Assembly (NCBI GenBank): GCA_003229495.1 | Contig: QIEB01000050.1 | Span: forward strand, 1-7,519 | Direction of reading: 5' to 3' | DNA length: 7,519 nt | Source: Flammeovirgaceae bacterium | Lineage (GTDB): Bacteria; Bacteroidota; Bacteroidia; Cytophagales; Cyclobacteriaceae | Shown: piece by piece, positions 1-6,800 of the stretch | Layout: every line of letters begins with the position of its first letter | How positions within the stretch are numbered: the stretch's first letter is position 1 | Translations under genes and position numbers: made by a program | Notes under the pieces: generated by a model | The model's database searches: none | What the model was told of the DNA's origin: nothing | The model's input: the letters and a program-made list of their open reading frames with translations, nothing else

Positions 1-158
1 GTCGGCAAAAGAAAGACAAAAAATTGTCCTACCTCGATCAAGTTTGGAAAGCTAATTATCAAAAAGGCTACATCACAGAAATGGAAGCCACCGCCATGTT
101 GAAACTTGCAAAAGACTGGGGTATTGAGTCTGAATTGATTTCCATGGTCCGTAGTTAG
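1..158 (+). CDS. C-terminal fragment of an unrecognised protein (5' end outside window)
   Basis: The reading frame starting at base 3 is open for 51 codons and ends at TAG (156-158); the other two plus frames stop early. The visible tail is lysine-rich at first (RQKKDKKLSYLDQVWK) and then predicted helical, with the stretch KGYITEMEATAMLKLAKDWGI. That pattern (a Gly-x-Ile turn followed by a helix with Glu and Leu/Ala spacing) faintly recalls the C-terminal helices of TerB-like domains, but the fragment is too short for an assignment and I make none. The start and most of the protein lie upstream. It is convergent with the LytTR regulator gene: its TAG is followed with no gap by the regulator's TGA on the other strand, so no terminator hairpin can sit between the two genes. 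That this is coding is fairly likely, from its clean frame and ordinary composition; the function is unknown. Confidence 0.6.
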   Translation, partial: RQKKDKKLSYLDQVWKANYQKGYITEMEATAMLKLAKDWGIESELISMVRS

Positions 159-887
159 TCACAGACTCATCATTTCCTTAAACCGCGCGGCCTGCCTTCT
201 GCTTACTTCCACATTTTGTCCTCCTTTCAATTGGACCATCAACCCCCCATTGAACCAGGGTTCTATCTTATCAATCCAATTTAGATTAATAATGTGTTTT
301 CTACTGGCCCGGAAAAATGCACGATCATCCAGTTTTTCGTCTAGTGCATTAAGGGATTTATGGATCATGGGACGATTGCCTTCGAAATATACTTTTATGT
401 AATTGCCCTCGGATTCAAAAAGCCTTACCTCCGACAATCTTACAAACCAGCATCTTTCGCCGTCCTTAACAAAGACCTGGTCCCTTACTCCCAATTTGAA
501 AGCCTCCAGGTTCTCATCGGAATCTGGTTGAGATTCAGTTATTTTGCTTATTAGCTTTTCAATACTTTCCTTCAGGCGTTCTTTTTGAATAGGTTTCAAT
601 AAATAATCAAGTGCGTTCACATCAAAGGCCTGCAAGGCATACTCATCATAAGCGGTGGTAAAAATGACATGTGGCACAGAATCCAGCATTTCCAAAAGAT
701 CAAACCCGGTTCTACCTGGCATTTGTATGTCCAAAAAAAGCAAATCTGGATTTAGCTCTAGTATTTTTTCGTATGCATCATCCGCGTTGATTGCCTCTCC
801 GACCACCATGATCTCTTTTGAGTCTTCAAGTAATGAGTTGAGTTCTTTTCGAGCCAAACGCTCGTCATCAATGATCAGTGCTTTCAT
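159..887 (-). CDS. LytTR-family response regulator (LytR/AlgR type)
   Basis: This is a cytoplasmic two-component response regulator of 242 residues, the usual size for the family. Residues 1-115 form a receiver domain: acidic pair D7-D8, phospho-acceptor D53 in FLDIQMPG, conserved T77-T78, and K98 in the LLKP motif. Residues about 135-240 form a LytTR DNA-binding domain, with the typical stretches FVRLSEVRLFESEGNYIKVY, the segment HKSLNALDEKL and FFRASRKHIINL. Phosphorylation at D53 should alter binding of the LytTR domain to paired promoter sites; the targets cannot be read from this window. The ATG (885-887) overlaps the stop codon of the upstream kinase gene as ATGA, and no Shine-Dalgarno site is evident, so translation is probably coupled to the kinase. 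The kinase is therefore its likely partner. The stop codon abuts that of the convergent plus-strand gene. Family assignment is firm; no specific gene name is justified. Confidence 0.95.
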   Translation of the reverse strand: MKALIIDDERLARKELNSLLEDSKEIMVVGEAINADDAYEKILELNPDLLFLDIQMPGRTGFDLLEMLDSVPHVIFTTAYDEYALQAFDVNALDYLLKPIQKERLKESIEKLISKITESQPDSDENLEAFKLGVRDQVFVKDGERCWFVRLSEVRLFESEGNYIKVYFEGNRPMIHKSLNALDEKLDDRAFFRASRKHIINLNWIDKIEPWFNGGLMVQLKGGQNVEVSRRQAARFKEMMSL

Positions 888-1930
888 CTAGGTACTTGTT
901 TTGGGATTATTATTTCAGCCACTACAAAATCCTTATCTTGATTGAAAATATGGAATTTTGCCTTATCTCCATAGAGTAATTTTAGTCTTTGTACAGTGTT
1001 TGCAATTCCGTATCCTGCCACCTTACCCTGACGTCCATTGCTATATTGTCCACTGTTTCTTATTTCAATTCTCATCTCTTTCTTGCTCACGTTGGTGGTT
1101 AACTGCAAAATCCCACCGTCCACCAGGTTGGCAATTCCATGCTTTATACCATTCTCAACCAAGGTCTGTACCATGAGTGGTGGAACCATAAAACGATACG
1201 ATTCGGGGTGAATGTTCAAGATGGTCTGCAATCGCTCTTCGTATCTAACAGATTCCAAATCCAGATAATCCTGAACCGTTCGCAGTTCCTCAACGAAGTT
1301 GATGAGTTTTTTCTCATTCATTCCCAGGGTATTTCTGAGAATATTCGATAGCTGGGTTACCGCTATCTTGGCCTTTCGTGGATTTTCATCAATCAGCGCT
1401 CTGATACTGTTCAACCCATTAAATATGAAATGCGGGTTTAGCTGTGATTTTAACTTATTTAACTGGATTTCATTTATGCTTGCCTGGTATTGTAATGCGG
1501 ATTTGTAGCTGTCAAAATAGTGGTAAACGAAATAAACCAGTGACCAAATGAAATACAGGAAAAGACTGCCAAAAAACTGTGAAACGATCCATCCCAATAA
1601 GTCACCAGATTCTATCGTGATACCAAGTAAAATATTCAAAAGAAGTTCGAATAAAAAACAGCTTATGCTAAGGACTATGATGGTGAGTGTTATCCCGGGA
1701 ATCAATCTGGGACTCAGAATACGTAGCCAACCCCACCTTACAATTAAATTCCGGTAAATGTGGGTAGAAAAAATAAAATATCCGGTGAGCAGGAATTGAC
1801 CTGCTATTTGAGCAGGTGTCAATTCTCCATCCGCCAAGGCAAATAGAATCAGATTGAACAGAGCATATAAAGACCACCCCACAATCTGACAAATCCAATA
1901 TATTTTGGTTTTGCTCATACTCATGGTCAT
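884..1930 (-). CDS. Membrane sensor histidine kinase, LytS/YehU class (His_kinase family)
   Basis: This is an inner-membrane sensor kinase of 348 residues that should autophosphorylate and pass phosphate to the LytTR regulator encoded next. The N-terminal 140 residues carry about four hydrophobic segments (near 12-33, 43-57, 78-104 and 112-138) with short loops and no obvious periplasmic sensor domain. A short helical linker (about 140-160) follows. The histidine motif LNPHFIFNGLNSIRALI places the phospho-acceptor at H167. The ATPase part shows PPLMVQTLVENGIKHGI (N260), an NSG turn near 292 and the glycine motif GYGIANTVQRL near 306. These are the marks of the LytS-like class that usually pairs with LytTR regulators. 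Three in-frame ATGs occur at codons 1, 3 and 5; the first is used here, but a weak GAG upstream does not decide among them. The gene's 3' end overlaps the regulator start by 4 bases. The stimulus is unknown. The promoter presumably lies in the 202-base gap upstream, or transcription reads through from uvrA. Confidence 0.95.
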   Translation of the reverse strand: MTMSMSKTKIYWICQIVGWSLYALFNLILFALADGELTPAQIAGQFLLTGYFIFSTHIYRNLIVRWGWLRILSPRLIPGITLTIIVLSISCFLFELLLNILLGITIESGDLLGWIVSQFFGSLFLYFIWSLVYFVYHYFDSYKSALQYQASINEIQLNKLKSQLNPHFIFNGLNSIRALIDENPRKAKIAVTQLSNILRNTLGMNEKKLINFVEELRTVQDYLDLESVRYEERLQTILNIHPESYRFMVPPLMVQTLVENGIKHGIANLVDGGILQLTTNVSKKEMRIEIRNSGQYSNGRQGKVAGYGIANTVQRLKLLYGDKAKFHIFNQDKDFVVAEIIIPKQVPR

Positions 1931-1976
1931 CTCTAAAGTTAGGACGTTTAAAGAATTAAAGCCAATTTACCGAAAA

Positions 1977-1998
1977 TGAGTGTGAGTGTGAGTGTGAG
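1977..1998. repeat. Short tandem repeat, hexamer TGTGAG (about 3.7 copies)
   Basis: Three perfect TGTGAG units (1981-1998) are preceded by a partial TGAG unit (1977-1980). The tract lies 46 bases upstream of the kinase start codon, where a promoter or 5' leader would be expected. Copy number of such tracts can change by strand slippage, but with fewer than four units instability is only a possibility. Confidence 0.85.
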
Positions 1999-2021
1999 GT
2001 TTGCAATTGAATTTGTTTTTT

Positions 2022-2053
2022 CAAACATCAGGAACTCTTTGTCCGGATGTTTG
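2022..2053. repeat. Inverted repeat (CAAACATC / GATGTTTG)
   Basis: CAAACATC (2022-2029) and GATGTTTG (2046-2053) are perfect 8-base inverted copies. After one A/G mismatch, a further GGA/TCC (2031-2033 with 2042-2044) can pair, leaving an 8-base loop. It could be a protein-binding dyad upstream of the kinase gene or an RNA hairpin on either strand. No T-run follows it on the plus strand that would make it a terminator. The inverted repeat is seen directly; its role is unknown. Confidence 0.6.
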
Positions 2054-2101
2054 TTTATAAATGAGAACGAGATGTTCGTAGTTGATAGATTTTAATGTTT
2101 G
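2022..2101. promoter_or_regulatory. Regularly spaced set of four related 8-mers, possible operator array
   Basis: Besides the dyad, two near copies of GATGTTTG follow on the plus strand: GATGTTCG at 2071-2078 and AATGTTTG at 2094-2101, each with one mismatch. The four elements begin at 2022 (inverted), 2046, 2071 and 2094, giving steps of 24, 25 and 23 bases. They lie between uvrA and the kinase gene, about 90-170 bases upstream of the kinase start, so they could be an operator for the two-component operon. The spacing is not a whole number of helical turns, and LytTR sites usually have closer repeats, so binding by the adjacent regulator is only one option. Chance in an AT-rich gap is not excluded. 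Confidence 0.3.
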
Positions 2102-2104
2102 GTT

Positions 2105-2134
2105 AGCCCCGCCAACACTGGCGGGGTTTTTTTT
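2105..2134 (+). terminator. Intrinsic terminator facing the plus strand
   Basis: CCCCGCCA (2107-2114) pairs perfectly with TGGCGGGG (2119-2126) around a 4-base loop, and eight T residues follow (2127-2134). This is a textbook Rho-independent terminator for plus-strand transcription. Read on the minus strand, the same hairpin begins just after the uvrA stop codon, but it is followed by CTAACCAAAC, without a U-tract, so it should stop uvrA transcription less well. The last two T residues are part of the uvrA stop codon. No plus-strand gene is visible directly before it. Confidence 0.8.
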
Positions 2135-5024
2135 ATGAACCCTTCAATTCTTCAGATAAGAATTTTGCGGTGTAGCTCTTCTTACTTACCGCTATTTTTT
2201 CAGGACTACCTGCACAAACAATTTGCCCTCCTGCCATTCCCCCCTCTGGTCCCAAGTCTATAATATGATCAACCACTTTTATTACCTCCATATTGTGCTC
2301 GATGATTAAAACTGTATTTCCTTTACTTACCAATTTGTCAAGTAGTATCAGTAGATTTTTTATATCTTGAAAATGCAATCCGGTGGTAGGTTCATCTAAA
2401 ACATAAATCGTACGGCCAGTATCGCGTTTTGACAATTCCAATGAAAGCTTGACCCTTTGCGCTTCCCCCCCTGATAAAGTAGTAGCATGCTGTCCCAGAC
2501 TAATGTAGCCTAAACCCACATCATTTAAAGTTTTTATCCTCCTCAGAATTTTCGGTTGATGTTCAAAAAAGCTTGTCGCCTCCTCTACGGTCATGTCCAG
2601 TACGTCCGAAATAGACTTTCCTTTAAAACGCACTTCCCGAGTTTCGCGATTGTATCTTTTTCCTTTACAGGTCTCACACGGTACCAGCACATCAGGCAAA
2701 AAGTCCATTTCAATTAATTTCATTCCTCCACCTCGACAGGTTTCGCATCTACCCCCTTTTACATTAAAAGAAAACCTGCCTGCTTTGTACCCCCGGATCT
2801 TGGCTTCAGGTAAATTGGCGTACAATGCCCGGATATCAGTAAAGACTCCCGTATAAGTTGCAGGGTTGGAACGGGGGGTTCTGCCAATAGGACTTTGGTC
2901 TACTTCTATGACTTTATCTAAGTGTTCAACCCCTTTAATTGAGTCATAGGGAAGTGGTTCCTTTCTTGATTTGTAAAACCTGTTTTTTAGGATTGGAATT
3001 AAAGTGTCGTGTATTAGTGTCGACTTTCCACTACCTGAAACTCCTGTAATGCAGATCATTGTTCCAAGTGGTAACTCCAAATCCAGGTTATTTAAGTTGT
3101 GACCAGAAGCTCCGGATAATTTCAGCACCTCCCCATTTCCCTGACGACGGGTATTAGGGACGGGGATTTGTTCTTCACCAGTCAAGTACCTAGCGGTGGG
3201 GCTTTTCTGTTGTAAAAACTCCAGCGGAGCTCCCTGTGCAACAATTGTCCCTCCATGTCGACCTGCTCCGGGTCCAAAATCTAAAATATAATCAGCATTG
3301 AGCATCATTTCCTTATCATGCTCTACTACCAATACAGAATTTCCCAGATCTCTCAGGTCCTTTAAGGCTTGAATAAGTCGTTGATTGTCCCGTTGATGTA
3401 AACCAATACTTGGTTCGTCCAATATATATAAAACGCCCACAAGTTGGGTGCCTATCTGGGTGGCCAAACGGATTCGTTGCGACTCCCCACCTGAGAGTGT
3501 ACGTAAAGGTCTATTTAAGTGCAGGTAACTTAAGCCCACATTCACCAAAAAGTTGAGGCGCTTGCGGAGCTCCTTCAAGATCTCGGTTGCCACTACCATT
3601 TGTTTAGAATTCAACCGGGTTTCCAGCCCCTCCAGCCACTCCCTCAGTTGAAGGATGTCCATTTCTGCCAATTCTGCAATGTTTTTCCCATCTATTCTGA
3701 AATGAAGCGATTCCTTTTTCAAACGGGCCCCACTACATTCAGGGCAGCGGGTCACTTGGGTAAATTCCCTTACCCAGTTTTGGATCTTTTCTGAACCAGT
3801 ATCTTTTTGTTTTTCAAGAAAATTAACAATCCCTTCAAACTTAGTATGCCACTGTTGTCCTGGAAACTTTGCAGAATCTACTGCCACCGGAATCTCATCA
3901 CCATGTAAAATGATCTCTAACACATCCTCAGGCAAGTCTTTAATTGGTGTGGTTATATTGGCCCCATAACGCTTAAGCAGTGAACTGAGCTTCTTAAAAA
4001 TCCAAATGTCCCGGTATTCGCCCAAAGGTAATATGCCGCCTCTACTAATACTTAGCTCCAGATCAGGTATCACTGACTCCCTGGTTATTTTGGCAAAAGT
4101 CCCCAGGCCTTTACAGGTGGTGCAAGCACCATATGGGGAGTTAAACGAAAAAGTATTAGGTGCAGGCTCATCATATGCCAAACCTGAGGCTGGGTCCATA
4201 AGAAACTTGGAAAAATGATAACTGGTCCCTTGTTTATCAATGGCTAAGATCACACCCTTTCCATGATACATGGCAATCTTAATGGAGTCATTTAGTCTTA
4301 AAATGTTCTTCGAGGTTACTTCAAGCCGGTCAATTACAATTTCAATGTCATGTGTTTTGTAGCGGTCTACCTGCATTTTCGGAACCAATTCAACGATTTT
4401 CCCATCCAGCTGCACTTTGGTAAATCCCATTTTTCGAATTTGCACAAATAGTTCGCGGTAGTGCCCCTTCCTTCCTTTTACCATGGGCGCAAGCAAAATC
4501 AGATGGGCACCATCAAATGCCTTGGCCACATGGTCCACGATTTGAGCCTCAGTTTGCCTGACCATTTTATTACCGGTGAGATATGAGTAAGCAATTCCCG
4601 CACGGGCAAATAATAACCTTAAGAAATCATATACTTCGGTGGTGGTCCCAACGGTTGATCTGGGATTCCGTGAGGTGGTTTTTTGTTCAATTGAAATAAC
4701 CGGGCTCAAGCCGTTGATCTTGTCCACATCCGGTCGTTCCATGTTTCCAATAAATGAACGGGCATATGCCGAAAAACTTTCCATGTAGCGTCTTTGCCCC
4801 TCCGCATAGATGGTGTCAAATGCTAACGAAGATTTTCCACTACCGCTTATACCGGTGATCACCACCAGTTGATTCCTGGGCAGTGTTACGTCAATGTCTT
4901 TTAAATTATGCTCCCTGGCTCCGAATATTTCAATATGCTCATAACCGGTGACATCAAAACCATTGGTGGCTGGTGGGTCAATATGTTGTTGTTCCTTAGC
5001 TGACAAGAGTTCAAACCAAGCCAC
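2133..5024 (-). CDS. uvrA: UvrABC excinuclease subunit A (class I, with UvrB-binding domain)
   Basis: UvrA is the ATP-driven DNA damage-recognition subunit of nucleotide excision repair; as a dimer it loads UvrB on lesions. The 963 residues contain two ABC modules. First: Walker A GISGSGKSS (58-66), signature LSGGESQRIRLA (510-521), Walker B ILDEPSIGL (to 542), H569. Second: Walker A GVSGSGKST (661-669), signature LSGGEAQRVKL (850-860), Walker B VLDEPTTGL (to 883), H910. The insertion at about 145-235 (LLAPMVKGRKGHYRELF, then HDIEIVIDRL) is the UvrB-binding domain, which argues against a UvrA2-type paralogue. The C-terminal zinc finger is complete: C760/C763 and C783/C786. Two further CxxC pairs are C301/C304 and C427/C430; the pair that usually precedes the FSFN stretch in proteobacterial UvrA is missing. 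The start is GTG (5022-5024): an in-frame stop lies a few codons upstream and no ATG occurs before the conserved region, giving a leader of about 28 residues before the usual IEIFGAREHNL. It lies 30 bases after the transglycosylase gene and is probably co-transcribed. Confidence 0.97.
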   Translation of the reverse strand: MAWFELLSAKEQQHIDPPATNGFDVTGYEHIEIFGAREHNLKDIDVTLPRNQLVVITGISGSGKSSLAFDTIYAEGQRRYMESFSAYARSFIGNMERPDVDKINGLSPVISIEQKTTSRNPRSTVGTTTEVYDFLRLLFARAGIAYSYLTGNKMVRQTEAQIVDHVAKAFDGAHLILLAPMVKGRKGHYRELFVQIRKMGFTKVQLDGKIVELVPKMQVDRYKTHDIEIVIDRLEVTSKNILRLNDSIKIAMYHGKGVILAIDKQGTSYHFSKFLMDPASGLAYDEPAPNTFSFNSPYGACTTCKGLGTFAKITRESVIPDLELSISRGGILPLGEYRDIWIFKKLSSLLKRYGANITTPIKDLPEDVLEIILHGDEIPVAVDSAKFPGQQWHTKFEGIVNFLEKQKDTGSEKIQNWVREFTQVTRCPECSGARLKKESLHFRIDGKNIAELAEMDILQLREWLEGLETRLNSKQMVVATEILKELRKRLNFLVNVGLSYLHLNRPLRTLSGGESQRIRLATQIGTQLVGVLYILDEPSIGLHQRDNQRLIQALKDLRDLGNSVLVVEHDKEMMLNADYILDFGPGAGRHGGTIVAQGAPLEFLQQKSPTARYLTGEEQIPVPNTRRQGNGEVLKLSGASGHNLNNLDLELPLGTMICITGVSGSGKSTLIHDTLIPILKNRFYKSRKEPLPYDSIKGVEHLDKVIEVDQSPIGRTPRSNPATYTGVFTDIRALYANLPEAKIRGYKAGRFSFNVKGGRCETCRGGGMKLIEMDFLPDVLVPCETCKGKRYNRETREVRFKGKSISDVLDMTVEEATSFFEHQPKILRRIKTLNDVGLGYISLGQHATTLSGGEAQRVKLSLELSKRDTGRTIYVLDEPTTGLHFQDIKNLLILLDKLVSKGNTVLIIEHNMEVIKVVDHIIDLGPEGGMAGGQIVCAGSPEKIAVSKKSYTAKFLSEELKGS

Positions 5025-5054
5025 AAAGGTACGACAAATTCATAACTCATCTCC

Positions 5055-6017
5055 CTATAAGTCCGTCTTCAAAGCAGTAGCTGTATCGGATGGAATGGAA
5101 ATAATATAACTTTCTCCTTTCCTTACCGTAAGTGATTTTCTTCGAAGCCAGGGATTATGTTTTTTCAGGATCTTATAGTTGACCCCATGGTCCTGGGCAA
5201 ATTGTACCAAGTCAGCTATGGAATGGGTAATTTCTATCTCTTTTAGCTTTTCCTGTTTGTAAAGATATTCCTCAGGAATCTCGAATCCATATTTCTCAGG
5301 ATTGGTGATCAATTCTTTGGCAGCCAACACTCTGAACACATAACGAGAGGTCTCTTCATTTAGCAACAGATCAAAGTAGGAGTTTACCCGTTGCTCCTCC
5401 AATCGATTTTTTAGCCCCCTGATACCCATATTATAGGACGCCGCCGCCAGAGTCCAGTTGCCGAATTCGTTATAGGATCCTTTCAGATACCTGCAGGCCG
5501 CCCGGGTGGATTTCAATGGGTGGTAACGCTCATCGACTTCTTTAGTTACTTCGAGCCCCAACTCCCGGGCAGTCGGTTTCAGAAATTGCCAGAATCCCAC
5601 TGCCTTTGCAGGAGAAGTAACATTTAGCAGCCCACTTTCTATTATTGCCAGATATTTAAAATCATCAGGGACGCTCTCCTCCTTAAGAATGGCTTCAATC
5701 TGAGGTAACCAGCGATTGGATCTTTTATATATAAATATGGAGTTGTTCTGCCAGTATTTATTGATATGCAACTCGCGGTCAAGGCGCTCCCTCACGTCCA
5801 GAATATCCATTGGAATGGCTTCTCCTGCAAAAGTCAGACTATCTGGGATTTCCATGATCACTATTTTACTACTGACGACCAGCTCGGCAGGTACTGGAAA
5901 CTCGTCACTAATTTGACGTACCGGATCTTCGGCACCAGCCTGGTTTCTTAGATAGAACAACACCAACACCAGGATGAGTGAAGCAACGGACAGTATAAGA
6001 GGGGCCTGTTTGAACAT
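5055..6017 (-). CDS. Membrane-anchored or secreted lytic murein transglycosylase (MltD-like, SLT plus LysM-like)
   Basis: The enzyme should cleave the MurNAc-GlcNAc bond of peptidoglycan non-hydrolytically in the periplasm. The 320-residue protein starts with a hydrophobic segment (about 7-23), either a signal peptide (AGA at 27-29 is a possible cleavage site) or a membrane anchor; there is no lipobox cysteine near it. The SLT domain spans about 100-235, with catalytic E127 in YLAIIESGL, GFWQF (141-145), and ASYNMG (193-198) in place of the common AYNxG. A LysM-like C-terminus (about 263-309) ends in the typical VRKGESYIISIP pattern and may bind glycan. It is shorter than E. coli MltD, which has two LysM units. 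The ATG follows the stop codon of the LOG gene without any gap (TAAATG) and no Shine-Dalgarno site is seen, so it probably depends on reinitiation after the upstream gene. The stop is TAG (5055-5057). Family is firm; the mltD name is not certain. Confidence 0.93.
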   Translation of the reverse strand: MFKQAPLILSVASLILVLVLFYLRNQAGAEDPVRQISDEFPVPAELVVSSKIVIMEIPDSLTFAGEAIPMDILDVRERLDRELHINKYWQNNSIFIYKRSNRWLPQIEAILKEESVPDDFKYLAIIESGLLNVTSPAKAVGFWQFLKPTARELGLEVTKEVDERYHPLKSTRAACRYLKGSYNEFGNWTLAAASYNMGIRGLKNRLEEQRVNSYFDLLLNEETSRYVFRVLAAKELITNPEKYGFEIPEEYLYKQEKLKEIEITHSIADLVQFAQDHGVNYKILKKHNPWLRRKSLTVRKGESYIISIPSDTATALKTDL

Positions 6018-6782
6018 TTAGAAGTTTGGAGTAAGCAGGTATTTTGAATAGAAATCATCTATTATATTAACCGCTTCGGTGGGGGTTTCTACCAAATGAA
6101 ACAGTTCCAGGTCACCAGGGCTGATGGTATGTTCCTGCTCTAACAAGGTTTCCTTAATCCAGTCCAGTAGGCCTTGCCAGTACTCCTTACCCACCAAGAT
6201 AATAGGAAACTGGCCGGTCTTTTTTGTTTGGATCAGGGTCATTGCCTCAAACAATTCGTCCAGGGTGCCAAAACCGCCGGGCATTACTACAAAGCCCTGC
6301 GAGTATTTCACAAACATCACCTTACGGACAAAAAAGTAATCGAAGCTGATCATTTTGTCGGGATCGATATAGATGTTCCCTCCCTGCTCGAAAGGCAGAT
6401 CAATATTTAAACCTACTGATTTCCCATTTTCGCTTTTTGCACCTTTGTTTGCCGCTTCCATTATTCCCGGTCCACCTCCGGTGATCACACCATACCCGTG
6501 TCTGACCAGTTTCGCAGCAATTTCTTCGGCGACCTTATAGTAGTATCCATGAGGCTTGGTTCTAGCTGAGCCAAAGACCGAAACACATGGCCCAATCTTA
6601 GCCAGTTTCTCAAACCCATCTACAAACTCAGACATCACCTTGAATATTACCCAGGCGTCAGAGCTTTTAATTTCATTCCAATTCCGATCTTTAAAGGCTT
6701 TTCTGATACGGCTCTCGTTCTCAATTAATTGAAAGTCCTCTTTGGCTTTATCTGCTTCTGTCTTTAATCTTTTTTGTCCCAT
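6018..6782 (-). CDS. LOG-family protein (TIGR00730), putative nucleoside 5'-monophosphate phosphoribohydrolase
   Basis: This 254-residue cytoplasmic protein belongs to the LOG / lysine-decarboxylase-like Rossmann family. Characterised members hydrolyse the N-glycosidic bond of nucleoside 5'-monophosphates (including cytokinin ribotides) to release a base and ribose 5-phosphate; older annotations as lysine decarboxylase are wrong. Visible motifs in order: VFGSARTKP (69-77), ITGGGPGIMEAANKGA (100-115), FVRKVMFVKYS (151-161) and PGGFGTLDELFE (168-179), the family signature that carries the active-site glutamate. About 60 residues precede the Rossmann core, a charged helix followed by a segment around AWVIFKVMSEFVDGFEKL; such an extension is common in this subgroup as I know it. 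The true substrate cannot be told from sequence. The start ATG (6780-6782) has an AGGTGG site just upstream. It follows the epimerase gene by 18 bases and runs directly into the transglycosylase gene. Confidence 0.93.
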   Translation of the reverse strand: MGQKRLKTEADKAKEDFQLIENESRIRKAFKDRNWNEIKSSDAWVIFKVMSEFVDGFEKLAKIGPCVSVFGSARTKPHGYYYKVAEEIAAKLVRHGYGVITGGGPGIMEAANKGAKSENGKSVGLNIDLPFEQGGNIYIDPDKMISFDYFFVRKVMFVKYSQGFVVMPGGFGTLDELFEAMTLIQTKKTGQFPIILVGKEYWQGLLDWIKETLLEQEHTISPGDLELFHLVETPTEAVNIIDDFYSKYLLTPNF

Positions 6783-6785
6783 TTT

Positions 6786-6791
6786 CCACCT
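6786..6791 (-). promoter_or_regulatory. Ribosome binding site (AGGTGG) for the LOG-family gene
   Basis: On the minus strand AGGTGG precedes the ATG with three A residues between. It differs from the ideal AGGAGG by one base. It is the only clear Shine-Dalgarno-like site close to a start in the window, and it supports the chosen start of the LOG gene. Confidence 0.55.
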
Positions 6792-6800
6792 ATATTTTCC

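Noticed and set aside
1668..1898. Minus-strand open frame of 76 codons inside the kinase gene
   Set aside because: It is an alternative frame within the membrane-spanning part of the kinase, with no recognisable motif.
1931..1980. Possible LytTR binding site (GACGTTTAA) close to the kinase start
   Set aside because: It fits the published LytTR half-site pattern only with two mismatches and has no second copy at the expected spacing.
2046..2080. Very short open frames on the plus strand between uvrA and the kinase (5-6 codons)
   Set aside because: They are too short, without a ribosome binding site, and do not look like a leader peptide coupled to the terminator.
2593..2856. Plus-strand open frame of 87 codons opposite uvrA
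   Set aside because: It lies wholly inside the strongly conserved uvrA coding sequence, and its translation shows no recognisable domain. The same holds for the other plus-strand frames opposite the minus-strand genes.
2133..5024. UvrA2-type or drug-resistance UvrA paralogue
   Set aside because: The UvrB-binding insertion is present and all motifs of a class I UvrA except one cysteine pair are intact.
5024..5031. TACCTTTG on the minus strand, a perfect match to the Bacteroidota -7 box TAnnTTTG
   Set aside because: It overlaps the uvrA GTG, so a transcript from it would lack the start codon, and no TTTG is found at the proper distance upstream. Several chance matches to this short motif are expected in a window of this size.
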